20,109 bases of DNA from a virus: the IMG/VR virus record IMGVR_UViG_3300036668_000211, positions 1 through 20,109 of that record; one strand, given 5' to 3'. How positions within the stretch are numbered: the stretch's first letter is position 1; each line of letters opens with the position of its first letter. Positions 14,860 through 20,109 of this stretch are shown piece by piece. The notes beneath the pieces were generated by a model. It was given only the letters and a program-made list of their open reading frames with translations, did no database searches and was not told the origin of the DNA. The position numbers and the translations under genes are program-made.

Positions 14860-14867
14860 TATATTTG
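14860..14867 (+). promoter_or_regulatory. -7 element of the rightward promoter
   Basis: TATATTTG matches TAnnTTTG. The -33 position reads TTAT, a poor match, which suggests a weak or activated promoter. The 16 bases at 14870-14885 are identical to the leader at 19765-19780. It would drive the 14898 gene and the small genes behind it. Confidence 0.6.
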
Positions 14868-14897
14868 TAAAAGAAATAACAACTAGAAAAACACATT

Positions 14898-15233
14898 ATG
14901 AAAGCAGCATTTACAAAACAAGATTTTAACCAAGATTTTAACCACGCAGAAAAGGTTAAAAACGATTTTTTAGCATTAGGTTTTACAAACACAAAAGTAG
15001 ATGTTTGCCTTACTAATGGATGTTCTATTTATGTTAAACTTGATGTTCAAGTTTTAAACGAAAATAAACTTTACGCTTCTATGTTTGTTTGGGAAAATGA
15101 AACTGATATTATCGTTAGAATTAGCGACCATAATTCAGGCTTAGACAGATGCGGCGGAGTTTCAGGAAATAATATGACAATGGAAGCTTTTTTAAAATTA
15201 ATTGAAACAGGAGCAATAGCATCAAATAACTAG
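14898..15233 (+). CDS. Small phage protein, unknown
   Basis: This 111-residue soluble protein has alternating strands in the middle and a VRISDHNSG segment near residues 72-80. That segment resembles a motif shared by small proteins of Bacteroidota mobile elements. It also has a Cys/Gly patch (RCGGVSG). Function is unknown. It is the first gene of the rightward early region, behind the divergent promoter. Confidence 0.75.
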   Translation: MKAAFTKQDFNQDFNHAEKVKNDFLALGFTNTKVDVCLTNGCSIYVKLDVQVLNENKLYASMFVWENETDIIVRISDHNSGLDRCGGVSGNNMTMEAFLKLIETGAIASNN

Positions 15234-15238
15234 AAATT

Positions 15239-15394
15239 ATGAAAAGATACATTTTACATTACGATTTATATAGAAACGACGAATGGCAAGATTTGGAAAC
15301 TGAAATTGAAGCGGAAACCGAAACAAAAGCGATACAAGAACTTTTAAGAATTACAAATAATTTAGCAAAAAATATAACTATATGGAAGAATTAA
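15239..15394 (+). CDS. 51-residue hypothetical protein
   Basis: This short gene starts at the ATG at 15239 in the same AGAAATTATGAAA context used by two other genes here. The protein begins MKRYILHYDLYRNDEWQDLE and continues as an acidic helix rich in Glu/Thr, ending ITIWKN. The N-terminus resembles small phage proteins with a single beta strand followed by a helix. Its 3' end overlaps the next small gene by 13 bases. Function is unknown. Confidence 0.65.
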   Translation: MKRYILHYDLYRNDEWQDLETEIEAETETKAIQELLRITNNLAKNITIWKN

Positions 15395-15507
15395 TTGAGT
15401 TTCAAAAAACGCAAATAGAGGCGTTACAAAGAGAAAGAGAAAATCTAAAACAAATGCTTAAGGAATGCCTAGAAGCAATGGAAGAATTTAAACTAATAAT
15501 AAAATAA
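15382..15507 (+). CDS. 41-residue coiled-coil micro-protein
   Basis: A short gene begins at 15382 within the end of the previous one and encodes 41 residues. The product is almost entirely one Glu/Lys/Leu-rich helix with heptad-like spacing and one Cys. It ends two bases before the 15510 gene. The packed spacing supports translation, but at this length and composition it could be spurious. Confidence 0.5.
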   Translation: MEELIEFQKTQIEALQRERENLKQMLKECLEAMEEFKLIIK

Positions 15508-15509
15508 CC

Positions 15510-15725
15510 ATGAGAACACAAAGCAAAACCAATGAAATTTTAACGGAACATTTCAGAAAACCTATTATGTTAGGACATACGGCATTTCCAGAAAAAAAAG
15601 TTAAAAAAAATAAAAGATTAGAAATTTCTAAAATTTTATACAGAAATTCAACAGATAACGACACTTGTCTAATGATTAAATTTGAAAATATAGAAATAGT
15701 AATTGACTTATTAGAAAAATTATAA
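15510..15725 (+). CDS. Small hypothetical protein
   Basis: This 71-residue basic protein has a Lys-rich middle (EKKVKKNKRLEISK) and a strand-helix C-terminus (MIKFENIEIVIDLLEKL). No motif is recognised. It is packed between the 41-residue gene and the 15728 gene, with two-base gaps on both sides, which supports it as a real operon member. Confidence 0.65.
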   Translation: MRTQSKTNEILTEHFRKPIMLGHTAFPEKKVKKNKRLEISKILYRNSTDNDTCLMIKFENIEIVIDLLEKL

Positions 15726-15727
15726 TT

Positions 15728-16090
15728 ATGGATAAAGAAATTAAAACAATGATTTTAGACACTCTTTTTGCAAAAAGTATTATGGCAAACCAACATGCCC
15801 TGCATCAAAATGAAATGCTTGCAAAAATTCCTAAAATGTATAAAGGAAAATTAAAGGAAAAATTAAGACCCGTAATATTAGAATTGATAAATGCGGAACG
15901 AAAAGAATTTGAAAAAGTAGACGCAATTAAAGACGAAATAGTTACGGATGTATACAGGTCAATGGATAGATTTTTTCACACGCTTGCAAAGTCTGCATTT
16001 GTAGATTATGATGAATTAGATTTTGTTTTAAAAGCACTTGCAAAAGATAGGGTTTCTGTAATTGGAATAGCTAATAAGATATTACGATGA
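15728..16090 (+). CDS. Helical phage protein, unknown
   Basis: This 120-residue protein is predicted to be nearly all helix, with a basic cluster around residues 37-48 (KMYKGKLKEKLRP) and Glu-rich helices after it. No signal, membrane segment or catalytic motif is seen. Its last codon overlaps the start of the small helix-turn-helix gene (ATGATG), so the two are probably coupled. It may take part in replication or regulation, judged only from position before the recombination genes. Confidence 0.7.
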   Translation: MDKEIKTMILDTLFAKSIMANQHALHQNEMLAKIPKMYKGKLKEKLRPVILELINAERKEFEKVDAIKDEIVTDVYRSMDRFFHTLAKSAFVDYDELDFVLKALAKDRVSVIGIANKILR

Positions 16091-16287
16091 TGTTCCCCAG
16101 CATAGCCAACTCAAAGAAAAGAATACAAATTATTGAGTATTTCATAAGCCATAAAGAAAATTCCTCACGTGCAATTTCGGAAGCTTTAGGGATGCAAATT
16201 CAATTTGTTCACGCCACTGTTAATAAGTATGGAAAAGATAAAACAGTTATAATTCAAAGCAAAATGAATTTTGATAATTCAAATTAA
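16087..16287 (+). CDS. Small helix-turn-helix protein
   Basis: This 66-residue basic protein has a central NSSRAISEALGMQIQFVHAT (about residues 25-44). It reads as two helices around a turn, as in the winged-helix or HTH domains of small regulators and replication initiators. Start codons at 16087 and 16090 are both possible, and the first overlaps the stop of the upstream gene. The protein ends just upstream of the strong promoter at 16270-16300, so the promoter's -33 lies inside this gene. Confidence 0.6.
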   Translation: MMFPSIANSKKRIQIIEYFISHKENSSRAISEALGMQIQFVHATVNKYGKDKTVIIQSKMNFDNSN

Positions 16288-16300
16288 AAGTTTATATTTG
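16270..16300 (+). promoter_or_regulatory. Consensus Bacteroidota promoter for the recombination module
   Basis: TTTG at 16270-16273, exactly 19 bases, then TATATTTG at 16293-16300. This is a full match to the TTTG-N19-TAnnTTTG consensus. It lies 23 bases before the start codon of the 16323 gene and is the clearest promoter in the window. Confidence 0.88.
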
Positions 16301-16322
16301 CATATCTAAATAAATAGAAATT

Positions 16323-16844
16323 ATGAAAACAACACAAACAGATTGGAGAAAATACCGAAAAAGCACCCATTTAGCAAGTGCAGATTTGGACGCAATGGAA
16401 ACGGATAATTTAAAGTTATTCTTTACTATTAAAGAGGTTAAGTATGAGACAAATATAGATGTTTCGGGTACTAAAATGGATGGCATATTTTGCTACTTTA
16501 TAGAAGCAGTTAAGCCTTTAAAATTAAACTCAACTAATAACAAGATATTAGCAGGATTTGCCAAGAAAAACGGATTAATAGGCAAAGAATGTCACGTCAT
16601 AGAGAATTGGAAAGGTATGTTAATTGAGCTTTATGTTGACCGAAATGTCAAAATGATGGGCGCAATTACGGATGGCGTTAGAATTAAGCCGTTACAGCCA
16701 ATAATTAATAAGGTACTGCCTAGTTTTACAGAAGTTAATTTTGAAGCCGCTAAAGCCGCAAATGCAACAGTAGAGCAAATTAAAACTAAATATTTAATAA
16801 CTAAAGAAATAGAAAAAAAATATGCAGAATATAGAACAACGTAG
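16323..16844 (+). CDS. Recombination-module protein, unknown
   Basis: This 173-residue protein begins with a basic patch (DWRKYRKSTHLAS). A beta-rich core follows, with LFFTIKEVKYE (about 32-42), a KPLKLNSTNNKIL segment (about 64-76) and DRNVKMMGAITDGVRIKP (about 105-122). The C-terminus is a charged helix (EIEKKYAEYRT). In Bacteroidota phages this type precedes a YqaJ nuclease and an OB-fold protein, as here. A role with the nuclease, for instance in DNA binding or strand annealing, is plausible but not shown. It overlaps the nuclease gene by 23 bases. Confidence 0.72.
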   Translation: MKTTQTDWRKYRKSTHLASADLDAMETDNLKLFFTIKEVKYETNIDVSGTKMDGIFCYFIEAVKPLKLNSTNNKILAGFAKKNGLIGKECHVIENWKGMLIELYVDRNVKMMGAITDGVRIKPLQPIINKVLPSFTEVNFEAAKAANATVEQIKTKYLITKEIEKKYAEYRTT

Positions 16845-17439
16845 TCAAGAATGGCACGCACAAAGACACGGACGCTTTACGGCTTCAGAAATTCACAAAT
16901 TATTAGGCTTTCGAGGTCTCGGAGAAACTGGCAAAAGTTACGCAATTGAAAAAGCTATACAATCACTATATGGAGATATGGAAGACAGATTTGTAACTTT
17001 TGACATGCAAAATGGAATATATACAGAGCCTTTAGCATTTGCAAAATTTAAGGAGTTGAAAGGACTTGAATTTTTAGAAGTTAAAACTTGTGGCTTCTTT
17101 ACTTTTAAAGAACACGCTGGCGCAAGTCCAGACGGATTAGTTAGTGATAATGCTATTTTAGAAATTAAATGTCCTAAACCCACAACCTTTTTTAAATTAG
17201 TTGCTACAAATGAAATTGACCCAAAATATTATGCTCAAATGCAAATGCAAATGATGTGCACGGGTCGTGATAAAGCTTATTTCTTTAATTATCTTATACA
17301 CGAGGGAAAAGAGTATTGGCATGAAATAATAGTTGAGCGTGATGCAGTTATGATTCATAAAATTAAAGAGCGTTTGATTGAAGCGATTGAAATTAAATTA
17401 GATTACATAGAAAAAATTAATAAAAACAAACAATTTTAA
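16822..17439 (+). CDS. YqaJ/lambda-exonuclease-type recombination nuclease
   Basis: This is a 205-residue protein. It begins IEQRSQEWHAQRHGRFTASE, the usual start of YqaJ proteins (QxSxEWxxxRxGxxTAS). The PD-(D/E)xK catalytic core follows: AGASPDGLV with Asp104, then ILEIKCP with Glu114 and Lys116, and KYYAQMQMQM, the conserved helix Q motif. The 200-residue length matches the family. It would resect double-stranded ends 5'-to-3' and hand the strand to an annealing or ssDNA-binding partner. A candidate partner lies next to it. It overlaps the upstream gene, and the start at 16822 keeps the whole conserved N-terminus. Confidence 0.93.
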   Translation: MQNIEQRSQEWHAQRHGRFTASEIHKLLGFRGLGETGKSYAIEKAIQSLYGDMEDRFVTFDMQNGIYTEPLAFAKFKELKGLEFLEVKTCGFFTFKEHAGASPDGLVSDNAILEIKCPKPTTFFKLVATNEIDPKYYAQMQMQMMCTGRDKAYFFNYLIHEGKEYWHEIIVERDAVMIHKIKERLIEAIEIKLDYIEKINKNKQF

Positions 17440-17443
17440 GATT

Positions 17444-17773
17444 ATGGAATTAACAGGGAAAGTAAAGGTAGTAAGTGGGGATATTCAAGTTACTGAATCA
17501 TTCAAAAAAAGGGAATTAGTAATAACGACAGATGAGCAATATCCTCAACATATTTTAATTGAATTTGCACAAGACAAATGCGAATATTTAGATAAAATTA
17601 AAGTAGGTAGCGAAGTGAAAGTTTTCATAAATGTTCGAGGTCGTGAGTGGATCAATCCACAAGGAGAAGCGAAATATTTTAATCAATTATCAGGCTGGAA
17701 AATTGAAACGCTAGAAGGTGCTCCTACTATTGAACCAGTTGTAGATAATGCAGCAGACGATTTAGCTTTCTAA
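17444..17773 (+). CDS. OB-fold, SSB-like protein (DUF3127 type)
   Basis: This is a 109-residue protein. An OB-fold core is suggested by alternating strands: ELTGKVKVV, then KKRELVITTDEQYPQHILIE, VKVFINVRGREW and FNQLSGWKIE. The first and third segments match the DUF3127 group of Bacteroidota that replaces or supplements SSB in phages. The C-terminus, after an acidic linker (VVDNAADDLAF), ends in Asp-Asp-x-x-Phe like the protein-interaction tip of bacterial SSB. The likely role is binding ssDNA made by the YqaJ nuclease next door. The start at 17444 follows the nuclease stop by four bases. Confidence 0.78.
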   Translation: MELTGKVKVVSGDIQVTESFKKRELVITTDEQYPQHILIEFAQDKCEYLDKIKVGSEVKVFINVRGREWINPQGEAKYFNQLSGWKIETLEGAPTIEPVVDNAADDLAF

Positions 17774-17782
17774 AACTAACCA

Positions 17783-17806
17783 AACCCGTTATTAATTTAG
17801 CGGGTT
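17783..17806 (+). terminator. Weak terminator-like hairpin
   Basis: The arms 17783-17791 and 17798-17806 (AACCCGTTA/TAGCGGGTT, one G-U pair) form a nine-pair stem over a six-base loop. Only AATTT follows, so it is weak or serves to shield the 3' end of the recombination message. Confidence 0.5.
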
Positions 17807-17825
17807 AATTTAAAAACTTAAAAAA

Positions 17826-18020
17826 ATGGAAACACCCGCACACTACGACAATAGCAATGGTTCGCTTTACAAATTTTGCGAAGAACAAAAACTAAATAGT
17901 TACGAATTTGACCTTATAAAAAGGATTATGCGATGCAGGAAAAAAGGGCAGTTTGAATCGGATTTAAAAAGTACAAAAGTATTAATTGACCTTTATTTAA
18001 ATGAATATGGAATTAATTAG
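17826..18020 (+). CDS. DUF3310-type phage protein
   Basis: This 64-residue protein contains PAHYDNSNGSLYKFCEEQ (residues 4-21), then FDLIKRIMRCRKKGQFESDLKS, then a final YLNEY helix. It fits the DUF3310 pattern (an HY motif, a middle I.R...KG, then DL.K...YL). The best-known member is T7 gp1.7, a nucleotide kinase that phosphorylates dGMP and dTMP. This protein is much shorter than gp1.7 and kinase activity is not claimed. It overlaps the next gene by 20 bases. Confidence 0.72.
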   Translation: METPAHYDNSNGSLYKFCEEQKLNSYEFDLIKRIMRCRKKGQFESDLKSTKVLIDLYLNEYGIN

Positions 18021-18315
18021 CAGCAAAGAAGTTAAGGCACGAAAAGAAGATCATTGCGATTATTGCGACCAGATTATAACAGTAGGTACAATTTACAGAA
18101 AATCAACTTTCAAAGATAAAAATTCTATTGCTTGGAAAAGCCATTTAGAGTGTGAAAAATTAGCGACAAAACTAAAATTATTTAAGGATGGTTTTTGCGA
18201 ACAAGGTAGTTTTTACGCGGGAGTTTTAGCTGCTTATAATAAAATTGGAAAAGAGAACATAAATTTTAAATATAAATTACAAATTGTTTTAAAATATTAT
18301 TTACCTTTGCATTAG
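18001..18315 (+). CDS. Zinc-binding phage protein, unknown
   Basis: This is a 104-residue protein with HCDYC (about residues 18-22) followed by a beta hairpin (IITVGTIYRKS) and then WKSHLECEKL (about 45-54). The C-x2-C ... H-x2-C arrangement is typical of a small zinc site in phage and bacterial proteins of unknown function. The C-terminal half is helical and Lys-rich. A candidate -7 promoter element lies within its last codons. Confidence 0.72.
   Translation: MNMELISSKEVKARKEDHCDYCDQIITVGTIYRKSTFKDKNSIAWKSHLECEKLATKLKLFKDGFCEQGSFYAGVLAAYNKIGKENINFKYKLQIVLKYYLPLH
18302..18309 (+). promoter_or_regulatory. Candidate -7 element upstream of the cytosine methyltransferase
   Basis: TACCTTTG matches TAnnTTTG. 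The -33 position is not TTTG, so this is a weaker call. A start near 18315 would give a leader of about 95 bases before the ATG at 18409, carrying the structured element below. Confidence 0.4.
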
Positions 18316-18320
18316 TTAAA

Positions 18321-18397
18321 AGTCGGAAGTTAACAAATTAAAGAAATTATTAAGACTCTTTAGATGTGCCGACTCACATTTATTGGGTCTTTTTTTT
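18321..18397 (+). promoter_or_regulatory. Structured leader (attenuator-like) of the methyltransferase gene
   Basis: Basal stem: 18352-18358 (AAGACTC) with 18385-18391 (GGGTCTT). Upper stem: ATGTG (18364-18368) with CACAT (18375-18379). The apical loop is CCGACT (18369-18374), exactly complementary to AGTCGG at 18321-18326. Eight T (18390-18397) follow the basal stem, so the element can read as a terminator. Pairing of the loop with the upstream six bases could give a pseudoknot or alternative fold that decides read-through. Confidence 0.5.
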
Positions 18398-18408
18398 ATA
18401 GAATAAAT

Positions 18409-19476
18409 ATGCACAAATTTAACTACAACTGGAATTTAAAAGATACAATTTTCACTAAAGACAAAGGCAAAGTATTTAGTTGCTTTGCGTGCGGTGGTGG
18501 TTCAACAATGGGTTATAAACTCGCTGGTTTTGACGTTATTGGTCACAATGATATTGACAAAAAAATGATTGAAGTTTATAAAGAAAATCACAATCCTGAA
18601 TTTAGTTTTTTGGAATCAATTACAACTTTTGCCAAACGTAAAGATTTACCAAAAGAACTTTATAATCTTGATATTTTGGACGGTTCTCCACCTTGTAGCT
18701 CTTTTAGTATGGCAGGAAATAGAGAAAAAGATTGGGGCAAAAAAAAGGTATTTCGTGAAGGTCAAGCTGAACAGATTTTAGATACATTATTTTTTGATTT
18801 TATTGATTTAGCAAAAGAGTTGCAACCTAAAGTTGTAGTTACTGAAAATGTAAAAGGTTTACTTATGGGGGAAGCTAAAGCCTATGTTCGTAAAATTTAT
18901 GAAGAATTTGATAAAGCTGGTTATTATTGTCAACACTTTTTATTAGATGCTTCAAAAATGGGAGTTCCTCAAAGAAGGGAAAGAGTGTTCTTTATTTGTT
19001 TACGAAAAGATTTAGCAAAACCATTTTTGCATTTTGCGGATATGTTTACCGAAATTCCTAAAATTGAAATGGTTTTTAAAGATAGGCTTATTTTATTTGG
19101 GGAAATATTTGAAAAAAATGGAAAAGGAGAGCAATCTATACCACCTTCATATTCTAAATACTATGATTTACGATTAATTAAAGAATATTGCATGAGCCAA
19201 ACTACTATGAGAATTGAAAATAAAGAAAAGTTTTTTTCAGTAAAGTACATTTCAAAATATAAAGTTTTGAATACAATAACCGGGGGAGAAAAAAACATGT
19301 TGCACGATGAAAAAAGAACTTTATCAAAAAGTGAAATTATAAAAGGTGGTAGTTTTCCAAAAGATTACAATTTTTTAAACAATAAACCAGGTTATTTAAT
19401 TGGAATGTCAGTACCTCCAATAATGACAGCGCAAATTGCATCAAAAATTTATGAACAATGGTTGTCTAAAATATGA
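18409..19476 (+). CDS. C5-cytosine DNA methyltransferase
   Basis: I chose the ATG at 18409 (355 residues). The upstream in-frame ATG at 18364 lies inside the leader hairpin and would add 15 residues unlike the family. Motif I is CFACGGGSTMGYKLAGF (residues 25-41, AdoMet site). Motif IV is SPPCSSFS with the catalytic Cys96. Motif VI is TENV with Glu146, and motif VIII is GVPQRRERV (185-193). Motifs IX-X are at the end, including PPIMTAQIASKIYEQWL. The stretch between motifs VIII and IX (about 200-310) is the likely target recognition domain. No cognate restriction gene is seen, so it is probably an orphan phage methyltransferase protecting DNA from host restriction. The next gene overlaps by ATGA. 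Confidence 0.93.
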   Translation: MHKFNYNWNLKDTIFTKDKGKVFSCFACGGGSTMGYKLAGFDVIGHNDIDKKMIEVYKENHNPEFSFLESITTFAKRKDLPKELYNLDILDGSPPCSSFSMAGNREKDWGKKKVFREGQAEQILDTLFFDFIDLAKELQPKVVVTENVKGLLMGEAKAYVRKIYEEFDKAGYYCQHFLLDASKMGVPQRRERVFFICLRKDLAKPFLHFADMFTEIPKIEMVFKDRLILFGEIFEKNGKGEQSIPPSYSKYYDLRLIKEYCMSQTTMRIENKEKFFSVKYISKYKVLNTITGGEKNMLHDEKRTLSKSEIIKGGSFPKDYNFLNNKPGYLIGMSVPPIMTAQIASKIYEQWLSKI

Positions 19477-19712
19477 AATACAAAATCTTCTTAACAGCAT
19501 TTCTACAGGTTGGACTTGTTGCAATAAATACCGTTTTAATTGCTAAAGGTTACGTTATAGGCATCTTTTTAGCGTCGTTCACGATTAGTATGTTATGGAG
19601 CTACAACGTGGCTAAAATATCATTATCTAACTTCTCAAACAAATTACTATATTCCTTTGGGGCTGCATTTGGTTCAATTACTGGATATTATTTAATTACT
19701 TCAATATTATGA
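19473..19712 (+). CDS. Small membrane protein, two or three segments
   Basis: This is a 79-residue hydrophobic protein. Segments are seen near residues 5-22 (IFLTAFLQVGLVAINTVL), 26-43 (GYVIGIFLASFTISMLW) and 60-78 (YSFGAAFGSITGYYLITSI). The pattern LQVxLVAxNT...SxxWxxNV resembles a small phage membrane family of unknown function. It overlaps the methyltransferase stop (ATGA), so it is co-translated. Its job could be superinfection exclusion, but that is only a guess. Confidence 0.72.
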   Translation: MKYKIFLTAFLQVGLVAINTVLIAKGYVIGIFLASFTISMLWSYNVAKISLSNFSNKLLYSFGAAFGSITGYYLITSIL

Positions 19713-19730
19713 AACTTTAACACTTTAAAA

Positions 19731-19762
19731 GTTGCAGGGAACAAAAATGTTCCTTATATTTG
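19731..19762 (+). promoter_or_regulatory. Promoter with palindromic operator in its spacer
   Basis: The -7 element TATATTTG is at 19755-19762 and the -33-like GTTG at 19731-19734 (20-base spacing, imperfect). Between them GGAACA-AAAA-TGTTCC (19738-19753) is a perfect 6+6 palindrome with a 4-base spacer, exactly where a repressor would block RNA polymerase. The leader 19765-19780 is identical in 16 bases to 14870-14885. Confidence 0.62.
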
Positions 19763-19794
19763 CTAAAGAAATAACAACTAAAAACTTAGAAATT

Positions 19795-19950
19795 ATGAAA
19801 ATCACGAAAGAAACAGTAAAAGCAAATTTAATCTTAAAAGGTAACAATGTAGATGAAGTTACAGAAATGGTAGATTTGCATTTTGATATCGCTATTGAAA
19901 AGTGCGAAACTTTAAAAACAGTTTGCCGTTATATTAGAAATGTGTATTAA
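19795..19950 (+). CDS. 51-residue phage protein, unknown
   Basis: I chose the ATG at 19795, in the TTAGAAATTATGAAA context. An in-frame upstream TTG lies in the operator/promoter and is not credible. The 51-residue protein begins MKITKETVKANLILKGNNVD, is helical and acidic in the middle, and has two cysteines near the end. It has its own promoter with an operator-like palindrome, so it may be tightly regulated. Function is unknown. Confidence 0.68.
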   Translation: MKITKETVKANLILKGNNVDEVTEMVDLHFDIAIEKCETLKTVCRYIRNVY

Positions 19951-19957
19951 AAAAATT

Positions 19958-19973
19958 GGGGTGTAAAAACCCC
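19958..19973. terminator. Short G4/C4 hairpin
   Basis: GGGGT (19958-19962) pairs with ACCCC (19969-19973) over six bases. The plus strand has no T tract after it. The minus strand does (complement of the seven A at 19949-19955). A weak terminator on the minus strand or an RNA structure before the next gene is possible. Confidence 0.3.
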
Positions 19974-19988
19974 TTAAAAACAAAAAAT

Positions 19989-20109
19989 ATGGAAGCAGAA
20001 TTTAAACCTAACTTATTTAACGATCATTTTCAGAACTACAAAAGATATGCAGTTCCAAAAGCACAATTAATAATTGCAGATATTCCGTACAATTTGGGAA
20101 ATAATGCAT
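19989..20109 (+). CDS. DNA N6-adenine/N4-cytosine methyltransferase, 3' partial
   Basis: The gene starts at the ATG at 19989 and runs off the window. Forty residues are visible. The N-terminus (NYKRYAVPKAQLIIADIPYN) contains DIPY at residues 31-34, a form of the DPPY catalytic motif IV of amino-methyltransferases, followed by LGNNA. Motif IV close to the N-terminus points to an order in which the catalytic motif comes before the AdoMet motif I (beta-type). The substrate and specificity cannot be read from this part. Confidence 0.8.
   Translation, partial: MEAEFKPNLFNDHFQNYKRYAVPKAQLIIADIPYNLGNNA

Noticed and set aside
18364-18408. Upstream start of the cytosine methyltransferase
   Set aside because: It lies inside the leader hairpin, and the extra 15 residues do not match the family. 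The ATG at 18409 begins where conserved sequence begins.
19732-19794. TTG start for the small gene at 19795
   Set aside because: It would place coding sequence over the -7 element and the palindrome. The ATG at 19795 has the recurrent start context.
1-20109. tRNA genes, integrase and attachment sites
   Set aside because: No cloverleaf with a T-loop GTTCRAATC core and no tyrosine or serine recombinase motif was noticed in reading either strand. A search with covariance models was not possible.

Overview
This window is part of an AT-rich tailed-phage or prophage genome, most likely from a member of the Bacteroidota, probably a Flavobacterium-like host. Three things support this. Promoters fit the Bacteroidota consensus TTTG-N19-TAnnTTTG, with an exact match at 16270-16300. 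Starts are preceded by A/T-rich leaders rather than Shine-Dalgarno sequences. Many small proteins belong to types common in Bacteroidota phages. No integrase, terminase or tail sheath was seen, so lifestyle and tail type remain open. The host assignment is inference.

Layout. (1) 3-12101, plus strand, tightly packed late genes: a tail protein cut by the window edge, tape measure, a Cys-rich mini-protein, a ClpP-like protease, a scaffold/decoration-like protein, the probable major capsid protein, a probable tail tube or head protein, an unknown, the probable portal, a head-tail connector, a repeat-bearing tail fibre, a lectin-fold adhesin, a fibre-associated protein, a holin-like protein and an M15 endolysin. 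A strong bidirectional terminator follows at 12111-12140. The tape measure precedes the head genes and the portal follows the capsid, which is not the textbook order. (2) 12162-13310, minus strand: two orphan small genes in cassette-like surroundings. One is bracketed by inverted GTTATGGGTT copies, and a 134-nt multi-helix imperfect hairpin resembling an integron attC site lies between them. (3) 13311-14776, minus strand: a compact operon of four small genes, including a candidate one-piece spanin (lipoprotein signal plus C-terminal membrane anchor) and a small helix-turn-helix regulator. (4) 14777-14897: a divergent control region with a promoter each way and a dyad between them. (5) 14898-20109, plus strand, early/middle genes: small unknowns, a recombination module (unknown 173-aa protein, YqaJ/lambda-exonuclease-type nuclease, OB-fold SSB-like protein), a DUF3310-type protein, a zinc-binding protein, a C5-cytosine methyltransferase behind a structured leader, a membrane protein, a small protein behind a promoter with a palindrome in its spacer, and the start of an adenine/N4-cytosine-type methyltransferase.

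How the genes work together: the right-hand genes would process and protect phage DNA through recombination, ssDNA binding and methylation. The left-hand genes build the head and tail, mediate adsorption and lyse the cell. The most notable signals are the cassette-like insert at the 3' end of the leftward operon, the candidate u-spanin, the terminator-like hairpins inside the 5' ends of three consecutive genes after the capsid gene, and the leader RNA of the cytosine methyltransferase.
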